Shown piece after piece: positions 27,710 through 37,767 of a DNA stretch of 64,000 nucleotides (positions are counted from its first letter, which is position 1; each line of letters starts with the position of its first letter). Under the pieces are notes generated by a model, which worked only from the letters and a program-made list of their open reading frames with translations, did no database searches and had not been told where the DNA came from. This DNA is from an uncultured Clostridium sp. (lineage in GTDB: Bacteria; Bacillota; Clostridia; Clostridiales; Clostridiaceae). Made by a program: the position numbers and the translations under genes. The stretch spans positions 1-64,000 of the forward strand of contig UQBY01000016.1 of the NCBI GenBank assembly GCA_900539375.1. The letters run 5' to 3'.

Positions 27710-29440
27710 GTGTTTAAATTACTACCCTATTTAAAAAACTACAAAAAAGAAGTTATAATTGGACCAATATTTAAACTTTTAGAGGCCATTTTTGAATTAA
27801 TGGTTCCTTTAGTTATGGCAAAAATTATTGATATTGGTGTTAAAAATGGTGATTATAACTATGTTATTAAAGCAGGTATTGCCTTACTTGTTCTTGGATT
27901 TTTAGGACTATTTTGTGCATTAGTATGTCAATATTCTGCTGCTAAAGCTTCTCAAGGCTTTGGAACTGATTTAAGAAATGATTTATTTTCACACATTAAT
28001 TCATTATCCCATAGTGAAATTGATATAATCGGTACATCTTCATTAATAACTCGTTTAACAAATGATGTAAATCAACTTCAACTAGCTGTTGCAATGTTTA
28101 TAAGACTTGCCTTTAGAGCTCCCTTTATAATCATAGGTTCTGCTGTAATGGCTATGACTTTAGATTTAAAATTATCTATAGTCTTTCTTTTTGCAATACC
28201 ACTTATTTCATTAACACTATTTTGGGTAATGAGTAAATCCATTCCCTTTTATTCAAATATTCAAAAAAAGCTTGATAAAATTTCATTAATAACAGAAGAA
28301 AACTTAGAAGGTGCAAGAGTAATAAGAGCCTTTTCAAAAGAAGAAAATGAAAAAAAAAGATTTATAGATGCAAGTGATGACTATACAATTGCATCTATAA
28401 ATGTTTCTAAAATATCTGCCCTTTTAAATCCACTAACTTCTATAATAATGAACTTTGCTATTGTAGCTATACTTTGGTATGGTGGATATAGAGTAAATAT
28501 AGGTGCTCTTACTCAAGGACAAATAATAGCCTTTGTAAACTATATGACCCAAATATCTTTAACTCTTGTTGTTTTTGCAAACCTTGTTGTAATTTTTACT
28601 AAAGCCTTTGCTTCTGGAGAAAGAGTTTATGAAATTTTAGAAATAAATTCTTCAATAACAGATAAAAATACAAAAATTTCTCCTGTTTCTAATGCCTTAA
28701 AGGTTGAATTTAAAAATGTTTCTTTTTCATATAAAGGTTCAAATAAAAATTCATTATCAAATGCAAATATAAAAGTAAATACTGGAGAAACTATTGGTAT
28801 TATTGGTGGTACAGGGTCTGGTAAAAGTACACTTATAAATCTTATTCCTCGTTTTTATGAAGCTACTGAAGGAGAAGTTTTAATTGATGGGGTTAATGTA
28901 AAAGACTATAACTTAAATTCTCTTAGAGATAAAATTGGAATTGTTCCTCAAAAAGCTGCTTTATTTTCTGGAACATTAAGAGAAAATATGACTCTTGGAA
29001 ATAAAAATGCTAGTGATGAAGAAATAAAAAAGGCTTTTGATATAGCCCAAGCTTCTGAATTTGTAAGTTCTCTTTCAAAGGGGCTTGATACAGTTATTCT
29101 TCAAGGTGGTAAAAATTTATCTGGTGGACAAAAACAAAGACTTACTATTGCAAGAGCTTTAGTTAAAAACCCTGAAATTCTTATTTTAGATGATAGTGCA
29201 AGTGCCCTTGATTTTGCCACAGATGCAAAACTAAGAAAAGCTATTAAAGAAGAAACTAAAAACATGACTGTTTTTATAATTTCTCAAAGAGCTACATCTA
29301 TTAAAAATGCAGATAAAATAATTGTTTTAGATAACGGAAACATTGTTGGTATTGGCTCTCACAGTGAGCTTCTTAAAAATTGTACAGTTTATAAAGAAAT
29401 TTGCTTATCTCAATTATCTTCTGAGGAGGTGGAAAAATAA
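27710..29440 (+). CDS. ABC exporter half-transporter with degenerate catalytic site
   Basis: 576 residues from the GTG at 27710, 7 bases after GGAGGG; the in-frame TTG at 27695 overlaps that site. Residues about 15-320 carry six helices of an ABC exporter, followed by an ATPase domain: Walker A GGTGSGKSTL, signature LSGGQKQRL, Walker B ILILDDSASALD. The catalytic Glu after Walker B is Asp, and the H-loop His is Gln (IISQRATS), the pattern of the non-catalytic partner in heterodimeric exporters such as LmrCD and TM287/288. It overlaps its partner by one base. The substrate (drug, lipid or peptide) is unknown. Confidence 0.92.
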   Translation: MFKLLPYLKNYKKEVIIGPIFKLLEAIFELMVPLVMAKIIDIGVKNGDYNYVIKAGIALLVLGFLGLFCALVCQYSAAKASQGFGTDLRNDLFSHINSLSHSEIDIIGTSSLITRLTNDVNQLQLAVAMFIRLAFRAPFIIIGSAVMAMTLDLKLSIVFLFAIPLISLTLFWVMSKSIPFYSNIQKKLDKISLITEENLEGARVIRAFSKEENEKKRFIDASDDYTIASINVSKISALLNPLTSIIMNFAIVAILWYGGYRVNIGALTQGQIIAFVNYMTQISLTLVVFANLVVIFTKAFASGERVYEILEINSSITDKNTKISPVSNALKVEFKNVSFSYKGSNKNSLSNANIKVNTGETIGIIGGTGSGKSTLINLIPRFYEATEGEVLIDGVNVKDYNLNSLRDKIGIVPQKAALFSGTLRENMTLGNKNASDEEIKKAFDIAQASEFVSSLSKGLDTVILQGGKNLSGGQKQRLTIARALVKNPEILILDDSASALDFATDAKLRKAIKEETKNMTVFIISQRATSIKNADKIIVLDNGNIVGIGSHSELLKNCTVYKEICLSQLSSEEVEK

Positions 29441-31182
29441 TGAAGAAATCTTCAACTAAAAGATTATTATCTTACATAACAGTTCATAATAAGCTTTTAA
29501 TAATATCTTTATTAACAGCAATTATTAATGTATTTTTTACTTTATTAAACCCTATCCTTATAGGAGATGCAATTGATTTTATAATTGGAAAAGATAATGT
29601 AGATTTTCAAGGTATACTTAAAATTATAGGCATATTAATATTATCTATTATTTTAGCTTCATTATCTCAATGGATAATGACTCGTTGCACAAATGTTATA
29701 ACTTATAAAACAGTAGCTGCTCTTAGGGAAGATGTTTTTAATAAAATAAATAAAGTTCCTTTAAAATACATAGATTCTCATTCCCATGGAGATATAATGA
29801 GTAGAATTATTAATGATATTGACCAAATATCTACTGGACTTCTTCAAGGATTTTCTCAGTTATTTACTGGAATTATAACCATTTTAGGAACTTTAGGTAT
29901 AATGATAGCAATAAACTTTAAAATAGCCTTAGTTGTTGTACTGATGACACCTTTATCTATACTTGTTGGAGGATTTATTGCAAAATCTTCAAAGGCTATG
30001 TTTACTGAACAATCAAAAATACGTGGTGAAATAACTGGATATACTCAAGAAATGATAGGAAATCAAAAACTTGTAAAAGCCTTTTCCTATGAAAATAACT
30101 CTGAAGAAAAGTTTCAAGAAATAAATTCAAGATTATATACTTCAGGAGTAAAATCTCAATTTTTCTCCTCCTTAACAAACCCTTGTACAAGATTTGTTAA
30201 TGGAATAGTATATGCAACTGTTGGAATTATTTCAGCTATAAGTGCTATTAATGGAAATATATCTATTGGTAAAATTTCTTCATTTTTAAACTATGCAAAC
30301 CAATATACAAAACCATTTAATGAAATCTCTTCTGTAATTACAGAACTACAATCCGCTTTAGCCTCTGCTGAAAGAGTATTTGAAGTTCTTGATGAAGAAA
30401 ATGAACCTTTAGATAAAGAAAATGCTATAAACCTTAAAGAATGTAATGGAAATATAGAAATTAAAGATGTTTCCTTCTCTTATAATCCTGAGGTTAAGCT
30501 TATAGAAAACTTTAATCTTTCAGTAAAAAAAGGAGAAAAAATAGCAATTGTAGGACCTACTGGATGTGGAAAAACAACTCTTATAAATCTTCTTATGAGA
30601 TTTTATAATATTAATTCTGGTGAAATATTTATAAGTGGTTATAATATTAATGATATAACTAGAAAAAGCTCAAGAGCTATGTTTGGTATGGTTCTTCAAG
30701 AAACTTGGTTATATTCAGGAACTATAAAAGAAAATATAGCTTATGGAAAACCTGATGCTACAGATGAAGAAATTATTGAAGCTGCTAAAATGGCTCATGC
30801 TCATGAATTTATAACAAGACTTCCAAATGGTTATGATACTAAAATTTCTGGAGATGGAAACAATATATCTCAAGGTCAAAAACAATTATTATGTATTGCT
30901 CGTATAATGCTTACAAAACCACCTATGCTTATTTTAGATGAAGCTACAAGTAGTATTGATACTCGTACAGAAATTTTTATACAAAATGCCTTTAATAAAA
31001 TGATGGAAGGAAGAACTAGCTTTATTGTAGCCCACAGACTTTCTACCATTAAAGAAGCAGATTTAATACTTGTAATGAATAAAGGACATATAATAGAACA
31101 AGGAACCCATGAAGAGCTTATAGAAAAGAAAGGCTTTTATGCTAACCTTTATAATAGTCAATTTTCTGTACCTATCTCTTAA
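29440..31182 (+). CDS. ABC exporter half-transporter, catalytic partner
   Basis: 580 residues. Six helices (about 15-305) precede an ATPase domain with Walker A GPTGCGKTTL, Walker B MLILDEATSSID with the catalytic Glu, and H-loop VAHRLST, all intact. The signature is altered to ISQGQKQLL, the matching half of the asymmetry seen in the preceding gene. Together the two would form one competent and one degenerate ATP site. Start and stop overlap with the upstream gene (TAATG), so synthesis is coupled. A strong bidirectional terminator follows. Confidence 0.93.
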   Translation: MKKSSTKRLLSYITVHNKLLIISLLTAIINVFFTLLNPILIGDAIDFIIGKDNVDFQGILKIIGILILSIILASLSQWIMTRCTNVITYKTVAALREDVFNKINKVPLKYIDSHSHGDIMSRIINDIDQISTGLLQGFSQLFTGIITILGTLGIMIAINFKIALVVVLMTPLSILVGGFIAKSSKAMFTEQSKIRGEITGYTQEMIGNQKLVKAFSYENNSEEKFQEINSRLYTSGVKSQFFSSLTNPCTRFVNGIVYATVGIISAISAINGNISIGKISSFLNYANQYTKPFNEISSVITELQSALASAERVFEVLDEENEPLDKENAINLKECNGNIEIKDVSFSYNPEVKLIENFNLSVKKGEKIAIVGPTGCGKTTLINLLMRFYNINSGEIFISGYNINDITRKSSRAMFGMVLQETWLYSGTIKENIAYGKPDATDEEIIEAAKMAHAHEFITRLPNGYDTKISGDGNNISQGQKQLLCIARIMLTKPPMLILDEATSSIDTRTEIFIQNAFNKMMEGRTSFIVAHRLSTIKEADLILVMNKGHIIEQGTHEELIEKKGFYANLYNSQFSVPIS

Positions 31183-31186
31183 TAGT

Positions 31187-31233
31187 AAAAAACAGCTATC
31201 ATATGAAAATTTTAATATGATAGCTGTTTTTTT
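31187..31233. terminator. Bidirectional terminator between ABC exporter and add
   Basis: AAAAAACAGCTATCATAT pairs with ATATGATAGCTGTTTTTT. T-runs occur on both strands, serving the convergent exporter operon and the adenosine deaminase gene. Confidence 0.9.
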
Positions 31234-31235
31234 AA

Positions 31236-32255
31236 TTATTCTTTAATATACTTTTTAAGTTTTTCTAAATAAAACTGTTTTTCTTCTTCTTTCATAAAAG
31301 AAGCTTCTATGGAATTTATATTCATTTTTATTAAGTCATTATAAGTAAATCCTAATTCTTTTATTAAAATTTCATATTCTTTATTTATATTAGTATTTAA
31401 TATTGCCATATCATCTGTATTTACAGTAACCTTTATTCCATAATCATATAATTTTTTTATTGGATGTTCCTTTAAAGAAGATACTACATTACACTTAACA
31501 TTACTTGTAATGCACATTTCAAGAGTAATATTTTTATCTTTAATTTCTTTCATAACTTTTTCTGATTTTATGGAAGTAACTCCATGTCCTATTCTCTTTG
31601 CACCAAATGAAATTGCCATTTTTATATTTTCAGGTCCCATGCTTTCTCCTGCATGTATTGTAAAAGGAATGTTTAATTTGTTTGCCACTTCAAATAAATC
31701 TCTAAAATTTTCCATAGGAGTAACTCCCTCTGCTCCAGCTAAGTCTACTGCTACTACTCCTTTTCCTAAAAATTTTTTTGCAACTCCTATAGTTTTCATA
31801 TTATCCTCATGATTTAGTGAGGCTTTTCCTAAAACCATAGCACATAATATAAGAGAAACCCTAATGCTTGAATTATTCTTCATTCCTCTTTCCATGCCCT
31901 TTAAAACAGCTTTTACTATCTTTTCTTCATCTAAACCTTTCTTCTTATGAAGTTGAGGAGCAAATCTTATTTCAAGATATACAATTCCTTCTTTTGCAGC
32001 TAAATTTATAACATCATATGTACATTCTTCTAAAGATTTTTCATCTTGCATTATTTCCACTGGTATATCAAAACATTTTAAAAAATCATATAAACTTTTG
32101 CAATTTTCATCTACTTCTACAGATTTTTTAAATTCCTCAAAGTTTTTAGTTTCTACCTTTATTCCTTTTTCTTTTACCATTTTCCATGAAAATTCTGCTG
32201 GAATTGAACCATCTAAATGAAAATGTAAATCAACCTTTGGAAAATCAAAATTCAT
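31236..32255 (-). CDS. add: Adenosine deaminase
   Basis: 339 residues; converts adenosine and deoxyadenosine to inosine forms in purine salvage. Metal ligands and catalytic residues are visible: HFHLDGS near the N-terminus, HAGES (catalytic Glu nearby), IGHGVTS, and NTDDMAIL near the C-terminus. Length matches bacterial Add proteins. The gene is monocistronic, flanked by terminators, with a good upstream site (AGGAGG). Cytoplasmic. Confidence 0.95.
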   Translation of the reverse strand: MNFDFPKVDLHFHLDGSIPAEFSWKMVKEKGIKVETKNFEEFKKSVEVDENCKSLYDFLKCFDIPVEIMQDEKSLEECTYDVINLAAKEGIVYLEIRFAPQLHKKKGLDEEKIVKAVLKGMERGMKNNSSIRVSLILCAMVLGKASLNHEDNMKTIGVAKKFLGKGVVAVDLAGAEGVTPMENFRDLFEVANKLNIPFTIHAGESMGPENIKMAISFGAKRIGHGVTSIKSEKVMKEIKDKNITLEMCITSNVKCNVVSSLKEHPIKKLYDYGIKVTVNTDDMAILNTNINKEYEILIKELGFTYNDLIKMNINSIEASFMKEEEKQFYLEKLKKYIKE

Positions 32256-32308
32256 ATTTTAAACCTCCTTCTTTATATAGTATCCTTATTATAACCTTTT
32301 TTTAACAA

Positions 32309-32356
32309 AAAAAGAACCTATTAAATAGCTCTTTAATACTATCTAATAGGCTTTCT
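32309..32356 (-). terminator. Terminator of the amylase gene
   Basis: Read leftward, AAAGCCTATTAGATAG pairs with CTATTTAATAGGTTCTTT, followed by a T-run, just after the amylase stop. Confidence 0.8.
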
Positions 32357-32364
32357 TTTATAAT

Positions 32365-35262
32365 TTACTTAACTACATAATTTAATTCTTTTCTTACTAC
32401 TTTTCCATCTTCATCTTTTACATCTACATATAATTTTTTGCTTCCAGCAACAGTTGTTTTCCATACATAAGTATTTGATGTTGAAAAATCTCTTAATTTA
32501 TACCAATTTCCTTTATCATCTTTTATTATAAATTTATATTGCAATGTGCCTTTTCCTGAAGCCTTTACTGTTAATTTTACATTTGTTCCTTTTACTTGAG
32601 GTGATGTTTTATCAACTGTAAAACTTTGAATTTCTAAATTTGAAGAAGCTATTATTTTATAATTTAATTCTTCTCTTACTACATTTCCAAATTCGTCTTT
32701 CACATCTACATATAACTTTTTATTTCCAGAAGCACTTGCCTTCCATACATAAGTATTTGATGTTGAAAAATCTCTTAATTTATACCAATTTCCTTTATCA
32801 TCTTTTATTATAAATTTGTATTGTAATGTACCTTTTCCTGAAGCTTTTACTGTTAATTTTATATTTGTCCCTTGTAACTGTGGTGATGCTTTATCAGGTG
32901 TAAAGCTTTCTATAGTTGGTACTAAAACATCTTTTGAATATTTATAGATAACTTCTATATCTCCTTTTGTAAATTTTCCAATAGAATTTGTTGGTATTGT
33001 TTTTAAAGTATATCCATCTATTGAAAGGCTTTCTGTTTTGTAATCTTTTCCAATTTCATCTTCTAATTTTATTGTTTTTAAAATCTCCCCTGTTTCTTCA
33101 TCTATATATTTAACTATTACTTTTCCTGTTTCAGGTGCATCTGGATTTTTGTATAATACTTTTTTATCTTTAACCCATACCTCTCCACTAGCTTCATAAC
33201 CTGATTGATTTGCTGCTGGCTCTTGAGAACCATTATTATTATTAAACATGATGTATGCTTCTTCTGCATCAGTTACTTCAAAGCTCCACCACCCATTTCC
33301 TTCATTAGTCATTTTAGTTCCTGGCCAATTTCCTGTATATTTTACTGTAACTCCATCAACCTTTGCATAAGTATATAAATATACATTAGACCAATTGTTT
33401 TTATTATAATAGTGAACCTTTAAAGTATTAAATTCCTTTTCTTTATAAAGATATATTACTGTAATATCATTTTCAGTATAAACTCCACTTGCATTATTTG
33501 GTGATTCTACAAGTTCATATCCTTTAATATCTTTTGCTTCAGTTGTATAACTTGTTCCAATTTTTCCTGAAATGCTTTTTGAAGTTTCTATTTCTTCTTT
33601 AGTATCAGCATTAACATATTTAATTATTACATTTCCTTTTGCATATTTACTATACTCATAAGTTATTGTTATAGGTTCTTCAGTAAATATTAATTTATCA
33701 TCTGAAATTGAACAATTAAATTCATATCCATCAATATCTTTTAGATTATGAGAAAACTTTGTACCAACGCCTCCTGAAATAATTACTGGCTCTGCTATTT
33801 CTTTTTTTGTTTCTTTATCTATATATTTAAATGTTACTGTTCCTTTATTTATTGGAGTATTTGAATTATACAAAACAGCTATTTTTCTTCCAGAAATTTC
33901 TCCACTTAATTTACCATTATATACAGTAAAACTAGCTCCTGAAACTGTATCTATATAAGTTCCATCTTTAAGAGTTGTTTCTGTATTTATTTTAGCTTTT
34001 CCACTTCCTAAATTGGTAAGAACAACTCCTTCACCACCACGTTCTACTGCAAAAACAGAATTATTATTAAGTTTTCTTACATATTCTGATTTTCCTTCAA
34101 AATAATTGTGGAACTTATTAACTTCTACAATTTCTTTATTTTGCCATAAGGTTGTATATGAGCCTAATGCTGCATTCATACTTGTTGGTCTTACAAAAAA
34201 TAATGGTACTGATTTATTACGAGCCCCTATAAGACCCCATCCAAGTTTAATTTGTTCATCAGTCATATATGTAGTTTCATGTTCATCATTAGCATAAGTA
34301 TCATGAGATTCTACCCAAGTTATAGCATTACTTGCTTTATCTATTGTATAGTTTTGAACAAGTGAAACATTTGTATCATAAATAGCTTTTCTTACATCAT
34401 ATCCCATTCCACAGTCAGTTACTTTAATATACTTTGTATAATTTTCTATAGAGGTTCCTGCTGTTCCAAGAATTTCACCGTATACAAATGAATTAGAATC
34501 CTTACTCTTTATTGCATTAATTACTCTTGGCCAGAAATCACTTGCAATATTTCCATCAGTAGGTAATTCTATATGTTTAGCAGCATCAAAACGAAATCCA
34601 TCTGCACCTAAATCTTGTGCTTCATTTAAGAATTTAATAACCATATTTTGTATTTCAGTATTTCCTGTATTTAAATCTGGCATTCCTATATTTCCTTGTG
34701 TCATTTGATATCTACTACTATCATTTACTTTTCCAATAGATGAAGAATGCCAATAATTAGAATTATTTCTTATGTAATCTGGAATTTGTTCTGATTTATC
34801 ATAACCATTTGTTTTATTAGCTAAATGGTTTGATACAACATCTACTATTATTTTTACACCATACTTATGTGCTTCATCACACATAGCTTTAAATTCCTCT
34901 GCAGTTCCTAAATCATTTCCTATTGTAAAGTTTATAGGTTGATATAGTTTCCACCATTGAGATGTATTTTGCATTGGACTATCTTTATTAGGTTGAATTG
35001 GAGAAACTTGTACACTTCCATAACCACATTCAGCAATTTCTTCTATATGCTCTTTTACTTGATTAAAACTCCAATTCCATGCATGTAGTATTACTCCATC
35101 TTTAACATCTTCTGGTAAGTTATAATTTTTTAATGACTTCTCAGTTGATATAGAATTTTCAGTAGTAACTGCTTCAGTAGTTATTGGTATTCCAATAAAA
35201 ATACTTGATGAAACTGTTAAAGAAGTAATAAGGCTAATAATCTTTTTCTTAAATTTTAACAT
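32365..35262 (-). CDS. Secreted multidomain GH13 alpha-amylase
   Basis: 965 residues with a signal peptide (about 1-32). Residues about 45-475 are a GH13 alpha-amylase: DVVSNH, nucleophile Asp in GFRFDAAKH, Glu in VYGEILG, and Asp in ESHDTYAND. Two MucBP-like repeats (about 480-610; FKYIDKETKKEI and IKYVNADTKEEI) follow, then a family 26-type starch-binding module (about 612-712; HYYNKNNWSNVYLYTY, GNWPGTKM), a third MucBP-like repeat (VKYIDEETGEIL), and two nearly identical Y_Y_Y-type beta domains of 94 residues each (LQYKFIIKDDKGNWYKLRDF). No sortase or S-layer signal is seen, so it is secreted or bound through its repeats. It degrades starch or glycogen outside the cell. It is monocistronic. 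Codon use resembles the neighbours. Confidence 0.93.
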   Translation of the reverse strand: MLKFKKKIISLITSLTVSSSIFIGIPITTEAVTTENSISTEKSLKNYNLPEDVKDGVILHAWNWSFNQVKEHIEEIAECGYGSVQVSPIQPNKDSPMQNTSQWWKLYQPINFTIGNDLGTAEEFKAMCDEAHKYGVKIIVDVVSNHLANKTNGYDKSEQIPDYIRNNSNYWHSSSIGKVNDSSRYQMTQGNIGMPDLNTGNTEIQNMVIKFLNEAQDLGADGFRFDAAKHIELPTDGNIASDFWPRVINAIKSKDSNSFVYGEILGTAGTSIENYTKYIKVTDCGMGYDVRKAIYDTNVSLVQNYTIDKASNAITWVESHDTYANDEHETTYMTDEQIKLGWGLIGARNKSVPLFFVRPTSMNAALGSYTTLWQNKEIVEVNKFHNYFEGKSEYVRKLNNNSVFAVERGGEGVVLTNLGSGKAKINTETTLKDGTYIDTVSGASFTVYNGKLSGEISGRKIAVLYNSNTPINKGTVTFKYIDKETKKEIAEPVIISGGVGTKFSHNLKDIDGYEFNCSISDDKLIFTEEPITITYEYSKYAKGNVIIKYVNADTKEEIETSKSISGKIGTSYTTEAKDIKGYELVESPNNASGVYTENDITVIYLYKEKEFNTLKVHYYNKNNWSNVYLYTYAKVDGVTVKYTGNWPGTKMTNEGNGWWSFEVTDAEEAYIMFNNNNGSQEPAANQSGYEASGEVWVKDKKVLYKNPDAPETGKVIVKYIDEETGEILKTIKLEDEIGKDYKTESLSIDGYTLKTIPTNSIGKFTKGDIEVIYKYSKDVLVPTIESFTPDKASPQLQGTNIKLTVKASGKGTLQYKFIIKDDKGNWYKLRDFSTSNTYVWKASASGNKKLYVDVKDEFGNVVREELNYKIIASSNLEIQSFTVDKTSPQVKGTNVKLTVKASGKGTLQYKFIIKDDKGNWYKLRDFSTSNTYVWKTTVAGSKKLYVDVKDEDGKVVRKELNYVVK
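32400..32902 (-). repeat. Tandem duplication coding two Y_Y_Y-type domains
   Basis: Two copies offset by 282 bases (94 codons), about 32400-32620 and 32682-32902. Long blocks are identical, for example CCATACATAAGTATTTGATG in both. The near-identity at the DNA level implies recent duplication or gene conversion. Confidence 0.85.
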
Positions 35263-35349
35263 TAATTTTTATCCCCCTAGTGTTTAAATTCATTTAGTTA
35301 TAATTTTAACACATATCATTAGTTTTACAGTTGTTTTATTTTTTTTAAA

Positions 35350-36570
35350 TTAAATTATTATTTTTTTAGAATCAAATGCTATTTTTAAATTTGAACAATG
35401 TTTAAAATTATGAAGGTCACAATTTAATAATTCCTCTATTTTTCTTAATCTATATTTTAAAGTATTTCTATGTATAAATAGTGCTTCTGCTGTTATTGTA
35501 ACATTACAGTTTTTTTCTAAATAAGTTTCTAAAGTACCTGTTAAATCAGAATCATTTATTTTATCATATTCTATAATGGAGCCTAAAGTAGATTTATAAT
35601 ATTCTTCTAATACTTCTTTATTATTTATATTAAAGAGAAGACTATAAACCCCTATATCTTTGTATCTTATTGTTTCATCTTTTAGCCCTTTAATTTTTAT
35701 TGTGTTTAATGCCCACTCAGACTCTTTTAATGAATTTTTCATCATACTTAAATTGCTATAAGTATTTCCTATGCCTATACTTACTGTCATTCCTTCAATA
35801 TGACTTTTTATTAATGCTTTTATTTCAGTTAAAGCATTTTCTAATTTTCTGTTATTTATTTTGTCACTTTTACATAAAATAATTACAGAATCATCTTTAT
35901 GTATTATAGGTACTTTTAAGTTATTATCTTCTAAAGAATCTTGTATTATCTTTCCACAATAATTTTTTATTTCATTTTTTCTAAATGTATCATTTATTTT
36001 TTTATCATCTATATATTCTCTAAAATTATCTATATCTATATTGCAAACAAAGCAATCACCTGAAAGGTCATATCCAAAATAGGCAGCCTTTTCTATAACA
36101 TTTTCATCTAATGCTCCATCTCCAAATAAAATGTTACTTAAAAAATGAGTTACTGAATTTTCTTCAACATAGGATAAAACTATTGCTCTACATACTTCTT
36201 GAGATACTTCTACAAGCCTAACATCCCAAGGAAGCTCAAATAGTGGAACTTCAAGTTCATCAGCTAATTTTCTTGCTTCATTTGAAATTTCTTTAATATA
36301 CTTTCCTACATTTACAATAAGGCCTTTTCCTTTATTTTCACTTATAGATTTTATTATCTCTTCTATTAAGTTTGGTTTATCTTTTATACTTCTTCCTGTT
36401 ATTATTATAAGTTCTGACCCTTTAAGCCATTGAATATTTTCAATTGGGTCTTCAAAGCACTCAGCTATGTAGACCCATTCTATAAGTTTATCTAATCCCT
36501 TTTCTCCTGCTATAAGCTTTAATTTTTTTAATGAAGGTAATTTCATAATGTCTCTTATGCTTATTGCCAT
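35350..36570 (-). CDS. PucR-family transcriptional regulator
   Basis: 406 residues. Residues 1-120 match the PucR N-terminal domain (DIMKLPSLKKLKLIAGEKGL; GSELIIITGRS). The middle part resembles a GGDEF-like fold without the catalytic motif. The C-terminal helix-turn-helix (HTH_30, about 345-400) is clear: YLEKNCNVTITAEALFIHRN then TLKYRLRKIEELL. Relatives control purine catabolism, sugar diacid or other small-molecule pathways. It is followed by an exporter-like permease 19 bases upstream in the same direction; its target cannot be read here. Its own operator was not identified. Confidence 0.88.
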   Translation of the reverse strand: MAISIRDIMKLPSLKKLKLIAGEKGLDKLIEWVYIAECFEDPIENIQWLKGSELIIITGRSIKDKPNLIEEIIKSISENKGKGLIVNVGKYIKEISNEARKLADELEVPLFELPWDVRLVEVSQEVCRAIVLSYVEENSVTHFLSNILFGDGALDENVIEKAAYFGYDLSGDCFVCNIDIDNFREYIDDKKINDTFRKNEIKNYCGKIIQDSLEDNNLKVPIIHKDDSVIILCKSDKINNRKLENALTEIKALIKSHIEGMTVSIGIGNTYSNLSMMKNSLKESEWALNTIKIKGLKDETIRYKDIGVYSLLFNINNKEVLEEYYKSTLGSIIEYDKINDSDLTGTLETYLEKNCNVTITAEALFIHRNTLKYRLRKIEELLNCDLHNFKHCSNLKIAFDSKKIII

Positions 36571-36588
36571 GTATATCCATCCTTTTTA

Positions 36589-37767
36589 TTAATCTTCATC
36601 AGTATTTTTATATTCTTTTATATCTGTTTTTAAGCCTTTACTTTTTAGTTTTTCATTAATAAAATCCTTAAATAAAGAATATATAACAGCAAATAATGGT
36701 ACCCCTATAACCATACCTACAAAACCTAATATTTCTCCTGCAACCATTATTGAAAATAATATCCAAAATGCTGATATTCCTATAGAATCACCAAGTATTT
36801 TAGGGCCTATTATGTTTCCATCAACTTGTTGTAATATAAATACTATTAATAAAAACCAAAGAGCTTTTTCTGGTGATACAAAAAGTATTATTATAAAAGA
36901 TGGAACAGCACCTATAAATGGTCCAAAGAATGGAATTATATTAGTTATTCCTATTACTACTGATATTAGTAAAGTATAAGGCATATTACATATCTTTAAA
37001 ACTATATATGCAAGTATTCCTATAATTGCAGAATCTAATATTTTACCACTTAGAAATTTTCCAAAGGTTTCATTACTTTTATGAGTTATTAAAATAACTT
37101 TTTCTGCTCCTTTTTTAGGTAAAATTGCATAAACTACCTTTTTAACCCCTGCACACATGTTTTCTTTGTCTATTAATAGATATATTGATACAATTGCTCC
37201 TATAGCTATATTCCATATACTTGATGCAAAAGAAGCAATAATATTTCCTATTACAGGCAATAAATTTGTACCTATGTTTATTATAGTATCTATTAAATCC
37301 TTTAATTTTTCATTTATAATATCCATTTGTTCTTTCTTTACATCAAATTTTTTAAATAAATAATTACTAACCTTATTTAAATTACTTATATATGTAGGAA
37401 TATTATTTACCAATCCCACTATACTTTCTATAAGCTGTGGAAGTACAAATTGTAAAAATAACACTATTAATAATATTGCAGTTAAATATGTTAATATTAA
37501 TGATATTATTCTTTGATATTTTAATTTTAAATTTCTATAGGTCTTAATCTTTTTTAAATTTCTTTCATATACCTTTAATAAAAAGCCTAATAAATATGCT
37601 ATTGCAAATCCTATTATAAAAGGCTGAAGAATTATAAAAATTTTGTCAATATAACTTGTAACAGCTCCTATTTGAGAAATTCCAAGATAAAATAATATTA
37701 TTGAAGCTGCAACAATAAATGTATATACTGCTATAGTGTTATATTTTTTATTCCAATCTATCTTCAT
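36589..37767 (-). CDS. AI-2E family transporter (TqsA/YdiK-like permease)
   Basis: 392 residues with about eight helices in the AI-2E/TerC-like (PF01594) arrangement. Family features are the long central soluble helix region (about 125-170) and the motif block GITNIIPFFGPFIGAVP, then GPKILGDSIGISAFWILFSI. Members export small hydrophilic molecules or act as Na+/H+ antiporters; AI-2 transport is proven for few. It overlaps the nitrilase gene upstream by 20 bases, so the two are translated together, and it ends 19 bases before the PucR-family gene. Confidence 0.9.
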   Translation of the reverse strand: MKIDWNKKYNTIAVYTFIVAASIILFYLGISQIGAVTSYIDKIFIILQPFIIGFAIAYLLGFLLKVYERNLKKIKTYRNLKLKYQRIISLILTYLTAILLIVLFLQFVLPQLIESIVGLVNNIPTYISNLNKVSNYLFKKFDVKKEQMDIINEKLKDLIDTIINIGTNLLPVIGNIIASFASSIWNIAIGAIVSIYLLIDKENMCAGVKKVVYAILPKKGAEKVILITHKSNETFGKFLSGKILDSAIIGILAYIVLKICNMPYTLLISVVIGITNIIPFFGPFIGAVPSFIIILFVSPEKALWFLLIVFILQQVDGNIIGPKILGDSIGISAFWILFSIMVAGEILGFVGMVIGVPLFAVIYSLFKDFINEKLKSKGLKTDIKEYKNTDED

